The notes under the pieces were generated by a model. It did not search any database. It saw nothing but the letters and a program-made list of their open reading frames with translations, and was not told the origin of the DNA. A DNA stretch of 47,636 nt, taken from positions 1 to 47,636 of the IMG/VR virus record IMGVR_UViG_3300009370_001587; one strand, written 5' to 3'. Origin of the DNA: a virus. Within the stretch, counting starts at the first letter, position 1. Each line of letters opens with the position of its first letter. Of this stretch, positions 25,990 to 33,105 are shown piece by piece. The translations under genes and the position numbers were made by a program.

Positions 25990-26399
25990 TGGCATATTCA
26001 GACAAAGTAGTAGATCACTATGAAAATCCCAGGAATGTGGGTTCTTTTAATCCCGCTAATAATAACGTTGGTACTGGTCTTGTTGGAGCGCCAGAATGTG
26101 GTGATGTGATGAAACTACAGATACAAGTAGAAAATAATAAAATAATTGATGCTAAATTTAAGACCTTTGGTTGCGGTTCTGCTATAGCCGCTTCATCACT
26201 CGCCACTGAGTGGGTCAAAAATAAACCAATTGACGAAGCAATGAAACTTAACAACGTAGAAATTGTTGATGAGTTATCCTTACCTCCTGTAAAGATACAT
26301 TGTAGTGTATTGGCGGAAGATGCTATTAAAGCGGCCATAGCCGATTATAAAAGCAAAAATGATGGAGTAGAACATGGGGAAAGTAATGCAATCTATTGA
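25989..26399 (+). CDS. iscU: IscU-type iron-sulfur scaffold
   Basis: 136 residues from ATG 25989, which shares one base with the iscA stop. All IscU landmarks are present: GAPECGDVMKL (Cys37, Asp39), TFGCGSAIAASS (Cys62), LPPVKIHCSVLAEDA (98-112, with His104 and Cys105). The LPPVK motif is the HscA-chaperone binding site. IscU builds new Fe-S clusters with host IscS. It is full length and probably active. Possible clients are the phage DHODH-like enzyme or other Fe-S proteins outside the window. Confidence 0.9.
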   Translation: MAYSDKVVDHYENPRNVGSFNPANNNVGTGLVGAPECGDVMKLQIQVENNKIIDAKFKTFGCGSAIAASSLATEWVKNKPIDEAMKLNNVEIVDELSLPPVKIHCSVLAEDAIKAAIADYKSKNDGVEHGESNAIY

Positions 26400-26664
26400 G
26401 GCTAGAAAGAAATTAAATTTTGGTGCGAGATTTGTTATCACTCTCATTATAGCACACACCTTTATTTTTCTTATTTGGCTTTTGTTTTATGTTGAATTGC
26501 CTCAAGCATCTCGTGATCTTATTAATATTATGGTTGGTGCTTATGTAGCAGTATTGGCAAAGTCAACCGATTATTGGTTCAAGGAGAAAGATGATCCTGA
26601 ACATAAAGAGACAGAGAAACATTTAGAAAGTGGTGTAGCCCAGGAGGAACAAAGTGGCTATTAG
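26374..26664 (+). CDS. Small membrane protein with two transmembrane segments
   Basis: 96 residues; segments at about 18-41 and 47-66, then a charged tail with EKDDPEHKETEKH. The 'YWFKEKDD' turn after the second segment is like several phage holins. It overlaps iscU by 26 bases; ATG 26386 is an alternative start. Confidence 0.6.
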   Translation: MGKVMQSIEARKKLNFGARFVITLIIAHTFIFLIWLLFYVELPQASRDLINIMVGAYVAVLAKSTDYWFKEKDDPEHKETEKHLESGVAQEEQSGY

Positions 26665-26983
26665 AAAGAACTATTTAAGTACATTTGGATGGGAAGTAAA
26701 TGATGCTTATTATAAAGTCGATGACGATTATCATAAATTACCATTAGACCAGACACCGAAAGATAAAAAAGGGAAACATAAAAACTATTGGGTCTTTACA
26801 GTCAATGTGTTTAGAAATGAGGATGCAAGAACATTAGGAGCGGTTCCTTTAGCACAAAATGTGATGAAGGTTGAGGTGCCAAATGATGTTGCAACCGATG
26901 ATGCAAATGCCATGAAAACTGAATGTTATAACCAATTAAAAGTGCTAACAAATAGTTTTAAGAATGATGGTACTGATGTGTAA
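26654..26983 (+). CDS. Unknown small protein
   Basis: 109 residues from GTG 26654, chosen because CAGGAGGAAC lies 5-8 bases upstream. It is polar, with a Trp/Tyr-rich first half (FGWEVNDAYYKVDDDYHK) and a beta-type middle. No family recognised. A strong promoter follows its stop. Confidence 0.65.
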   Translation: MAIRKNYLSTFGWEVNDAYYKVDDDYHKLPLDQTPKDKKGKHKNYWVFTVNVFRNEDARTLGAVPLAQNVMKVEVPNDVATDDANAMKTECYNQLKVLTNSFKNDGTDV

Positions 26984-26984
26984 C

Positions 26985-27013
26985 TTGACAAACTAATTAG
27001 AGTTTGTTATATT
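26985..27013 (+). promoter_or_regulatory. Sigma70 promoter for the bS21 gene
   Basis: TTGACA at 26985-26990, a 17-base spacer and TATATT at 27008-27013. It lies 30 bases before the bS21 start and overlaps nothing coding. Likely early and strong. Confidence 0.8.
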
Positions 27014-27042
27014 ATATTTTTTTAACTTAAACGTGAATTATT

Positions 27043-27267
27043 ATGATTAGTGTAAAAAGTAAAGGTAGAAATAATCTAAAACTCCTCTCTCAATTCAAAT
27101 CTTTAGTTAATGCAGAAGGTACTCTTGAGACATATAAATCAAAAAGATATTATGTGAAACCCTCTCTCAAAAAGAAATTGAAGAGAGAAGCGGCAGAGAG
27201 ACAACGAGCAAAAGATCTCATTAATGAAATCAAAGAAATAAGAAAACATTGGGATGATATATTTTAA
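27043..27267 (+). CDS. rpsU: Ribosomal protein bS21 homologue
   Basis: 74 residues. The bS21 pattern is visible: an acidic/hydrophobic N-terminal part (LLSQFKSLVNAEGTLET), then KRYYVKPSLKKKLKREAA and a basic, helical C-terminal tail. bS21 sits near the anti-Shine-Dalgarno region of the 30S subunit and affects initiation. Viral copies are known in marine phages and can enter host ribosomes. It has its own promoter, so it may bias translation towards phage messages. Confidence 0.85.
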   Translation: MISVKSKGRNNLKLLSQFKSLVNAEGTLETYKSKRYYVKPSLKKKLKREAAERQRAKDLINEIKEIRKHWDDIF

Positions 27268-27279
27268 CGAAAGGATATT

Positions 27280-27459
27280 ATGTCAGAATTTCATACTCAA
27301 ATTGTTGAGCAATACGAAACCTATCTTGCAGAGCATCAAAATTTTGAAGAGAAAGGTGTAAAAGCATCTGCCGCCAGAGCAAGAAAAGCACTTGGTGAAA
27401 TCGGTAAACTTGCTAAATCTCGTAGAGCAGAAATTCAAGAGAAGAAAAACAATATGTAA
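27280..27459 (+). CDS. Histone H1-like (Hc1-type) protein
   Basis: 59 residues with an AAAGG site. The core EEKGVKASAARARKALGEI followed by AKSRRAEIQEKK matches the short histone H1-like Hc1 proteins of bacteria (KG-x-K-A-x-x-x-RARKAL). These basic helical proteins bind DNA or RNA. In a phage it might compact host DNA, or be packaged with the genome. It sits between bS21 and the capsid-tag gene cluster. Confidence 0.7.
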   Translation: MSEFHTQIVEQYETYLAEHQNFEEKGVKASAARARKALGEIGKLAKSRRAEIQEKKNNM

Positions 27460-27463
27460 CATT

Positions 27464-27471
27464 TATAAATA
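27464..27471 (+). promoter_or_regulatory. T4-type late promoter box TATAAATA
   Basis: An exact TATAAATA, only five bases before the ATG at 27477. Transcription would begin at or just after this ATG, so the first message would be leaderless or effectively serve the next genes. The exact match and position ahead of a late-type cluster make it credible. Confidence 0.55.
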
Positions 27472-27476
27472 TAGTC

Positions 27477-27887
27477 ATGAAGACATTCAAGAGATTTTGC
27501 CGCCATGACGTATTGTATATAAATGAAGACATAACAAAATCACAATTAGATCAAATAGAAGCCTATGCTGACCGTCTATTCAAGGCGGTCAACATAGATA
27601 TAAACTTCACTCGCCATTTTCTTGATAGGGTCAACGATGAACGTAACAAGAAACCTATCAACACCGCAGAATTAACCAGACTTTTCAAGCAAACATACAA
27701 GAAACACGGTAAAAAGATTCCCAAGATGGGTGATGATGCTCAAGCAGTTATTCACGACATGCAGACAGACATCAATATGCCATTTGTTTTAGCGTATGAT
27801 AATAGGAGACAAGAGATAGATTTGGTCGCTAAAACAATTATGCGTAAGAAAGACTTTAAGACATCAAATCAGAAGTTGACTGTATGA
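27477..27887 (+). CDS. Putative capsid-targeted protein 1, unknown domain
   Basis: 136 residues. The N-terminus MKTFKRFCRHDVLYINEDI resembles the T4 capsid-targeting sequence, with a hydrophobic-x-Glu site (INE). The remaining domain has a conserved-looking NFTRHFLDRVNDERNKKPI stretch with a His and Asp that could be catalytic (RNase-toxin-like RelE-type shapes have similar segments), but I do not claim a family. It opens a run of five similarly tagged proteins. No good ribosome site is seen before the ATG. Confidence 0.75.
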   Translation: MKTFKRFCRHDVLYINEDITKSQLDQIEAYADRLFKAVNIDINFTRHFLDRVNDERNKKPINTAELTRLFKQTYKKHGKKIPKMGDDAQAVIHDMQTDINMPFVLAYDNRRQEIDLVAKTIMRKKDFKTSNQKLTV

Positions 27888-28237
27888 AATCATTTAAAGT
27901 ATTAAAACAGAACATAACTGAAGCCAGACAACGAATAGTTTATACGAAAGGAGAAACACCTCAAGATGCTAAGAAAAAAGATAAAAGCCTTTATTATACT
28001 AAAACAGTTAAAAATACAACAATAAGAGATTCCTGTCCAAAATGTGGAGGTTCAGGAGACCTTTTGCATTATCGGCATTATAAATCTGGTGAATGTTTTA
28101 AATGTAAAGGAAAAGGAACAGTTATAGTAAAAGCAAAGGAAATTGATTATAAATTTGATGAAAAGAAATGGAAAAAAGACAATCCAGATTATGATGAAAA
28201 AGGACCTGATTGGTGGAAACAATTACTTATACATTAA
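27884..28237 (+). CDS. Putative capsid-targeted DnaJ-type zinc finger protein
   Basis: 117 residues. The tag MKSFKVLKQNITEARQ ends in ITE-Ala, exactly the T4 protease-cleavage form. The body has two cysteine pairs of the DnaJ zinc-finger kind: CPKCGGSG and CFKCKGKG, about 23 residues apart, forming one zinc site. This domain binds unfolded protein or nucleic acid. C-terminal part is Trp/Lys/Asp-rich. It overlaps the previous gene by 4 bases. Confidence 0.75.
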   Translation: MKSFKVLKQNITEARQRIVYTKGETPQDAKKKDKSLYYTKTVKNTTIRDSCPKCGGSGDLLHYRHYKSGECFKCKGKGTVIVKAKEIDYKFDEKKWKKDNPDYDEKGPDWWKQLLIH

Positions 28238-28246
28238 GAGCATAAA

Positions 28247-28513
28247 ATGAAATCATTTAATAGAATAAAAACTTACAAAGATTTTCTTAAAGAATATGAT
28301 GACAGGACTGATCGGTATGTGGCTGATGAAATCAAACGAAGGAAACTTGCAAGAATTACTGTCAATGCAACTGACGATAGAAAGATGATAAAAGGTAAGG
28401 CCGACTTTACTATGGATCATCATACTGGAAGTTCAACTATTCACGTATATTTGAGAAAGATACCAGGGTCTACAAAAGGTGTGGTTGCTTACAATTACGA
28501 ACTAAAATTGTGA
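28247..28513 (+). CDS. Putative capsid-targeted small protein
   Basis: 88 residues. The tag MKSFNRIKTYKDFLKEYDD includes FLKE, a hydrophobic-x-Glu site. After a basic linker (EIKRRKLARI) it has a beta-type domain with DHHTGSSTIHVYLRKI. No family recognised. Third in the tagged run. Confidence 0.7.
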   Translation: MKSFNRIKTYKDFLKEYDDRTDRYVADEIKRRKLARITVNATDDRKMIKGKADFTMDHHTGSSTIHVYLRKIPGSTKGVVAYNYELKL

Positions 28514-28532
28514 TTAATGGTAAGAGATCAAA

Positions 28533-29996
28533 ATGAAATCATTTAAGTCTTATTTAGCAGAACGCAGAAGAGGTGGAGAAGAGAAGAATCCAAGGGTTTC
28601 TGCTATTAAGGCACTAGAACCTTATAAGAATGATAAAGATGTTTTCATTACCTATACACAAATTGAAAAGGTAGGTGTCAATCCAGGATCCAGTTATAAT
28701 ACTCCAAACGGTATCTATACATATCCTCTCAAAGAAGCATGGGAAAAATATTATGTCCCAGGAAAAGGAACTCTTAATGTACCCTTTGCTGGTGATTCCA
28801 GTTGGGTAAATGCAATCAAGATAAAATCAGATGCAAAAGTTATTAGAGATATTGGAGTTTCTTATAGTTCAAAGGAATGGGATGAAGATGTTTTAAAACT
28901 AGCCAAGATTTTTATAGATCATCCTTTTTCCAAGAAAAATTGGGTCCCAATACTAACCATGTTGCAGGGTGTCAATCTGTATGACAAGGTAGAAAAAGAT
29001 TTTGTCGGAGTGCGTAAAGATTGGTATTTTGAAAATAGAGAAAATGTAATTTGGAATCTATTTAAGGCTATTAAACAACATGCTATGTATTCCGCATATA
29101 GTCAGACAATCGGTGGACAGATGTGGAATTTGACAAGAGAACTTGCGACCATTATCAAATATACAGAAATGATTGAAATGGATGCTATTGATGGAAATTC
29201 AGGAATGGACGAATTTGAAATTTCTATTCAAAGATTGGAAAAACCTTTAGATTTATCCGATCAAACAAGAATGTTTTGGTTTAGATTCCATTCTGGATTT
29301 AGAAAAACGGCACCAAATGTCTGGACAGATTTGTGGTTGAAGATGGGATATGGTGGAGTGATTGACCGTTCAGAGAATGGAATAATACACGAAGCAGAAC
29401 CAATACAAGGTGTGTTCTTTACAACCAAGGCTTTTGATGTTTTGGGCAGGTTCATGAATAAAGGTTACGAGAGAGTGAATATGAAAGGTCTTTATATTTT
29501 GAGTGGTCTTCGTGTGGGTAAGGATGAACTTGTACACAAATTGAAGAATTTTTTACACAAAGATCAATACAAGTCCCTTTGTGCTATTATTATATTTCAC
29601 AAAATAAATCAAATATTGGCAAAGTTTTTAACAAGTATGGGTTCTTCAGGTGATGCTGATCAGATTAGTGCCCAGGCACCAAAATATGTTATTAAAAGGG
29701 CTAATGATAAAAAGACATGGTTGAAAGTAGACCAATTTGATCCTTTTGTTCCAAATAGTACACGAACAGTAGTTGAATTTTTAGAAAACGAAATAAAAAT
29801 CTATCCTGATAATCATACTCCTTCAAATTCAGTAATGTTTAAATACGATAAAATAATTCCTCCTTTTGCACTAGAAAAAGATTTATCTTCAACTTTAAAT
29901 AAACAGTCTTATATAAAAATGGGAATGATGTTAGATAAATCGGTAACTACCTTATTGAGCAACATGATAGAAGATGTTTTAGGTATAAAAATATGA
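28533..29996 (+). CDS. Putative capsid-targeted large protein, possible ADP-ribosyltransferase
   Basis: 487 residues. The tag MKSFKSYLAERRR contains YLAE. The body has FITYTQIEKVGVNPGSSYNT near 38-57, PFAGDSSWVNAIKIK, and a late MGYGGVIDRSENGIIHEAEP followed by QGVFFTT, the kind of 'Gly-x-D-Gly ... GIIH-x-x-EPxQ-x-VFF' segment seen at the C-terminal edge of phage ADP-ribosyltransferase-like domains. I did not find an unambiguous R-S-E or H-Y-E triad, so this is a weak functional call. T4 injects the ADP-ribosyltransferase Alt from its capsid, which fits. Confidence 0.75.
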   Translation: MKSFKSYLAERRRGGEEKNPRVSAIKALEPYKNDKDVFITYTQIEKVGVNPGSSYNTPNGIYTYPLKEAWEKYYVPGKGTLNVPFAGDSSWVNAIKIKSDAKVIRDIGVSYSSKEWDEDVLKLAKIFIDHPFSKKNWVPILTMLQGVNLYDKVEKDFVGVRKDWYFENRENVIWNLFKAIKQHAMYSAYSQTIGGQMWNLTRELATIIKYTEMIEMDAIDGNSGMDEFEISIQRLEKPLDLSDQTRMFWFRFHSGFRKTAPNVWTDLWLKMGYGGVIDRSENGIIHEAEPIQGVFFTTKAFDVLGRFMNKGYERVNMKGLYILSGLRVGKDELVHKLKNFLHKDQYKSLCAIIIFHKINQILAKFLTSMGSSGDADQISAQAPKYVIKRANDKKTWLKVDQFDPFVPNSTRTVVEFLENEIKIYPDNHTPSNSVMFKYDKIIPPFALEKDLSSTLNKQSYIKMGMMLDKSVTTLLSNMIEDVLGIKI

Positions 29997-31630
29997 TCAA
30001 ATTTTCATCTTTTCTAACAGAGACCGCACAAAAAATTAACACAGTTCTATCTCCTGCATTAAGATCCGAAATAAAACAGAGAAATGGTAAAGTATATCAG
30101 ATTGGTGGTGCAGTTCGTGATGAACTAATCGGTAAAATATCCAAAGATTTAGATTTACTTGTAACAGGCATAGAAACAGATGAATTGCAGGATATATTAA
30201 GCAATCATGGCAAAGTGGATGCGGTTGGTAAATCATTCGGTATTCTAAAATTTCAACCAAAAGGGCAGACAGGCGAACCTCTTGATATATCAGTTCCCAG
30301 AGTTGATGTTCAAAGTACAGGAGGCGGCCATAAAGATTTTGAAGTAAAACTTGGTAAAGATATTTCTCTTGAACAAGATCAGTTACGCAGAGACTTCTGG
30401 ATGAATGCTATCGCCAAAGATATTGAAACTGGTGAGATGCATGATATTGAAGGTAAAGGGCAGTTTGATATAGAAAATAAGCAGATTAGCGTGATTAATC
30501 CTCAAGCATTTGATGATGATCCTTTGAGAATGTTGAGAGCAATTCAATTTGCTTCTCGTTTTGGTTTCAGCATAGAACCTGAAACTATGAAAGAGATCAA
30601 AAAGAATGCTGACAAAATTTCAACGATATCAGCAGAGAGATTTCAAGAAGAATTTCGTAAAATGTTTGAAAAATCTGATAATCCGAGTGTTGGTGTTCAA
30701 TTGCTATTTGACACAGGTATTGCAAAACTTGTTATACCAAAACTCAAAGAAGTTGATAATTCTGTTGATAAGTTAGATAAAAAAGCATTCCCAGCGTTTC
30801 TTGCAATACTATTTAAAAATTATATGCATAATGCAGGTGAAATGGCCCAGAAAATATTTAAATTGTCTAATGCTGACAGAGTATCAGTTCAGTCTGTTAT
30901 TGATATGGATAAAAATCTGAAAAATTTAAAAGATCCGATATTTATCGTTAGATTTATGCGAAATAAATCGGAGCAAGAAATAATGAATGTTGATGAATAT
31001 CTGAAAACAAAAGGTACAAGAACTATATCAGATTTTGTTAATGAGATGAGAAGACGAAGAATACCCACAAATCTTAAAGAATTAGGTGTAAATGGTCGTG
31101 ATATGATGCGAGAAGGATTTAAAGGTGTTATGATCGGTGATGCTCTACAATGGATGCTTGAATTTGCAGTAAGAACAGGTAAGGCTGAAAAAGGTCTTTT
31201 AGTTCGTAAAGCAAAAGAACATTTTGGTATTAAAGAAACATTCTTTTATGAAGATGTGCAGGGATTTTATGCTTTGACCATAGATCCTAGATCAAAACTG
31301 GATATTCAACAATATGCAAGTCATGAAATTGTTGTATCGGATCATGTTACTGTTGCATATAAACCAAGCGATCAAGTAGGTGAAATATTGAATTCTATGT
31401 TGGGCAGAACTTATAACATACAAGCACATACCTATATAAGTAATGATAGAATAGATGCGGCAATCGTAGATATACAGGGATTAAAAAGTGATAGAATTGC
31501 ACATATTACAATATCTCACATAAAAGGCGCAATTCCTGCCGAATCTAATGATTTGATACAAAATTCGCAACATAAAGAAAAAATGAATATGAAATTAAGA
31601 GGAGTGCTAAATTTTTATGCACACACCTAA
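29993..31630 (+). CDS. tRNA nucleotidyltransferase fused to 2H phosphoesterase
   Basis: 545 residues. The tag MIKFSSFLTETAQ has FLTE. Residues 35-250 form a bacterial CCA-adding/poly(A) polymerase core: QIGGAVRDELIGK (Gly38, Gly39), SKDLDLLVTG (Asp52, Asp54), RRDFWMNAI (132-140), DDPLRMLRAIQFASRFGF (175-192) and ERFQEEFRKM. A C-terminal domain (about 418-545) has two His-x-Thr/Ser motifs, DHVTVAY (His451) and AHITISH (His504), the signature of 2H phosphoesterases such as the tRNA-ligase phosphodiesterase domain. It may repair or rework tRNA 3' ends. Overlaps upstream by 4 bases. Confidence 0.85.
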   Translation: MIKFSSFLTETAQKINTVLSPALRSEIKQRNGKVYQIGGAVRDELIGKISKDLDLLVTGIETDELQDILSNHGKVDAVGKSFGILKFQPKGQTGEPLDISVPRVDVQSTGGGHKDFEVKLGKDISLEQDQLRRDFWMNAIAKDIETGEMHDIEGKGQFDIENKQISVINPQAFDDDPLRMLRAIQFASRFGFSIEPETMKEIKKNADKISTISAERFQEEFRKMFEKSDNPSVGVQLLFDTGIAKLVIPKLKEVDNSVDKLDKKAFPAFLAILFKNYMHNAGEMAQKIFKLSNADRVSVQSVIDMDKNLKNLKDPIFIVRFMRNKSEQEIMNVDEYLKTKGTRTISDFVNEMRRRRIPTNLKELGVNGRDMMREGFKGVMIGDALQWMLEFAVRTGKAEKGLLVRKAKEHFGIKETFFYEDVQGFYALTIDPRSKLDIQQYASHEIVVSDHVTVAYKPSDQVGEILNSMLGRTYNIQAHTYISNDRIDAAIVDIQGLKSDRIAHITISHIKGAIPAESNDLIQNSQHKEKMNMKLRGVLNFYAHT

Positions 31631-31920
31631 TGGAAACGTATTACGAGAAGTACAAGCCTGCTTCCGAATACTTGATAGAATATTATACTTGGGTTGATAT
31701 ACTAGGAATTGAGAGAAGAGAATTTGATGAACATGCAGAATCAATAGAGAAACATTGTAAAAAATTATATGAGAATTTTGAAAAAGCGGCCAAACGAGAA
31801 AAACAAAGAGAAGAGAATTCTAAGTCAGCGAGAGTTGCTAAAAAACTTGAGGAATTGAAAATGACAAATGAATTAGTTGAAAAAATCAAATTAAGACAAG
31901 AATTGAAAAGCAATGGATGA
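31630..31920 (+). CDS. Coiled-coil protein
   Basis: 96 residues starting on the stop of the preceding gene (TAATG). Tyr-rich N-terminus, then a long, highly charged coiled coil (about 35-90). No family recognised. Overlaps the next gene by 8 bases. Confidence 0.65.
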   Translation: METYYEKYKPASEYLIEYYTWVDILGIERREFDEHAESIEKHCKKLYENFEKAAKREKQREENSKSARVAKKLEELKMTNELVEKIKLRQELKSNG

Positions 31921-32320
31921 TAAAGAAAGAAAAGAATTGCAACATACAATGGAAACACAGTTTCGTCATAGTCTGTATTGCGATATTAAGTTTCCCTATT
32001 TACAAAGTCTTGGAATACAAGACATTATTCAAGCATTTGGTAATAAAGAAATTGGTTTTATTGGGGTATTGCATTTAAGATGGGTAAATGAGGATAATAA
32101 TATCGTATATGATAAACCAAAAGAATGGCCAGTGAAAGTAAAAGGTGTATGGAAATCTACATGGTACAATACACCTGAGATGGGGCATAAAATAGCAAAA
32201 GAAATAGAAAGTAAAAAAATTATAGATACTGAGAAAGTGATGATCATGATTCATGAGAAATTTATGAAATATGAAAATATGAAAATGAAATTGGTTGAAA
32301 AACAACCGCTACTTAATTAG
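31913..32320 (+). CDS. Unknown protein
   Basis: 135 residues, mixed alpha/beta, with a central FIGVLHLRWVNEDNN segment and a C-terminal helical part rich in Met and Lys. No motif recognised. Lies in an operon-like run between the tagged cluster and the ExbB-like gene. Confidence 0.65.
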   Translation: MDDKERKELQHTMETQFRHSLYCDIKFPYLQSLGIQDIIQAFGNKEIGFIGVLHLRWVNEDNNIVYDKPKEWPVKVKGVWKSTWYNTPEMGHKIAKEIESKKIIDTEKVMIMIHEKFMKYENMKMKLVEKQPLLN

Positions 32321-32328
32321 GAGAGATT

Positions 32329-32631
32329 ATGTTACCAATGCTACTGTTCAACGTAGTGTCTGGGTTAGTCATGGACAAGGCCCAAAATCTAGCAAAAGAA
32401 CATGTCGGTAAAATGATAGATGACATTCTACCAGACGATGCAAAAGAAGAACTCAATACGATGATTAAAGAAGATCCTGATCATCAGTTTGAGAGTATAG
32501 AAGATGCATTACATGGTGCAACTGAAGGTAAATTACCTATCAAGAAAGTGACAGGAGAACTCATGCCGATTGAGATGACAGTCACAGTCCGTTTTGATCC
32601 CAATACAAAACAATTAGAAATAGTACAGTGA
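32329..32631 (+). CDS. Small protein with hydrophobic N-terminus
   Basis: 100 residues with an AGGAGAG site. Residues 1-14 (LPMLLFNVVSGLVM) are hydrophobic but short for an anchor; the middle is acidic with DDILPDDAKEELNTMIKED, and the end is beta-type. Perhaps peripheral to the ExbB-like channel whose gene begins seven bases later. Function unknown. Confidence 0.6.
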   Translation: MLPMLLFNVVSGLVMDKAQNLAKEHVGKMIDDILPDDAKEELNTMIKEDPDHQFESIEDALHGATEGKLPIKKVTGELMPIEMTVTVRFDPNTKQLEIVQ

Positions 32632-32637
32632 GATAAC

Positions 32638-33105
32638 ATGCAATCGTTATTGAAATGGTGGCTCTTTGTATGTATCACCTTAATAGGTGCTTTTATGGCA
32701 TTTTATTTTGATATACACAAGCACTTATATACTTCTGACCAAACAAAAATTAGTTTGTTAATATTGTTTATATTTGTATGTTCAAGCATATGGATAGGCA
32801 ATAAAACATATTCAGTAGCAATTAAACAAGAATCTACATCAAGTGAAGTTGGTTGGTTTATAGCAGAAACTTGCCTTGCATTAGGTATGGTTGGTACAAT
32901 AATAGGATTTTTATTGTTGTTAGGTACAACATTTAGCAATATAAATGTGTCAGATGTTACAACATTACAACGTGCTTTGTCGGATATGGCATTGGGTATG
33001 AGTACGGCTTTGTACACCACTTTGATAGGATTAATTTGTTCTATCCTTATCAAGGTGCAATTGGTGAACTTAGAAGTTGTAATAGATGAGAACCGAAACT
33101 CGTGA
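32638..33105 (+). CDS. MotA/TolQ/ExbB-like proton channel subunit
   Basis: 155 residues with four hydrophobic segments (about 6-24, 38-58, 76-98 and 117-140). The third and fourth, ETCLALGMVGTIIGFLLLLG and DMALGMSTALYTTLIGL, match the conserved inner helices of the MotA/TolQ/ExbB family, which couple proton flow to movement of a partner. The protein is shorter than cellular ExbB (about 240), missing most of the cytoplasmic region. It overlaps the ExbD-like gene by 20 bases. Confidence 0.8.
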   Translation: MQSLLKWWLFVCITLIGAFMAFYFDIHKHLYTSDQTKISLLILFIFVCSSIWIGNKTYSVAIKQESTSSEVGWFIAETCLALGMVGTIIGFLLLLGTTFSNINVSDVTTLQRALSDMALGMSTALYTTLIGLICSILIKVQLVNLEVVIDENRNS

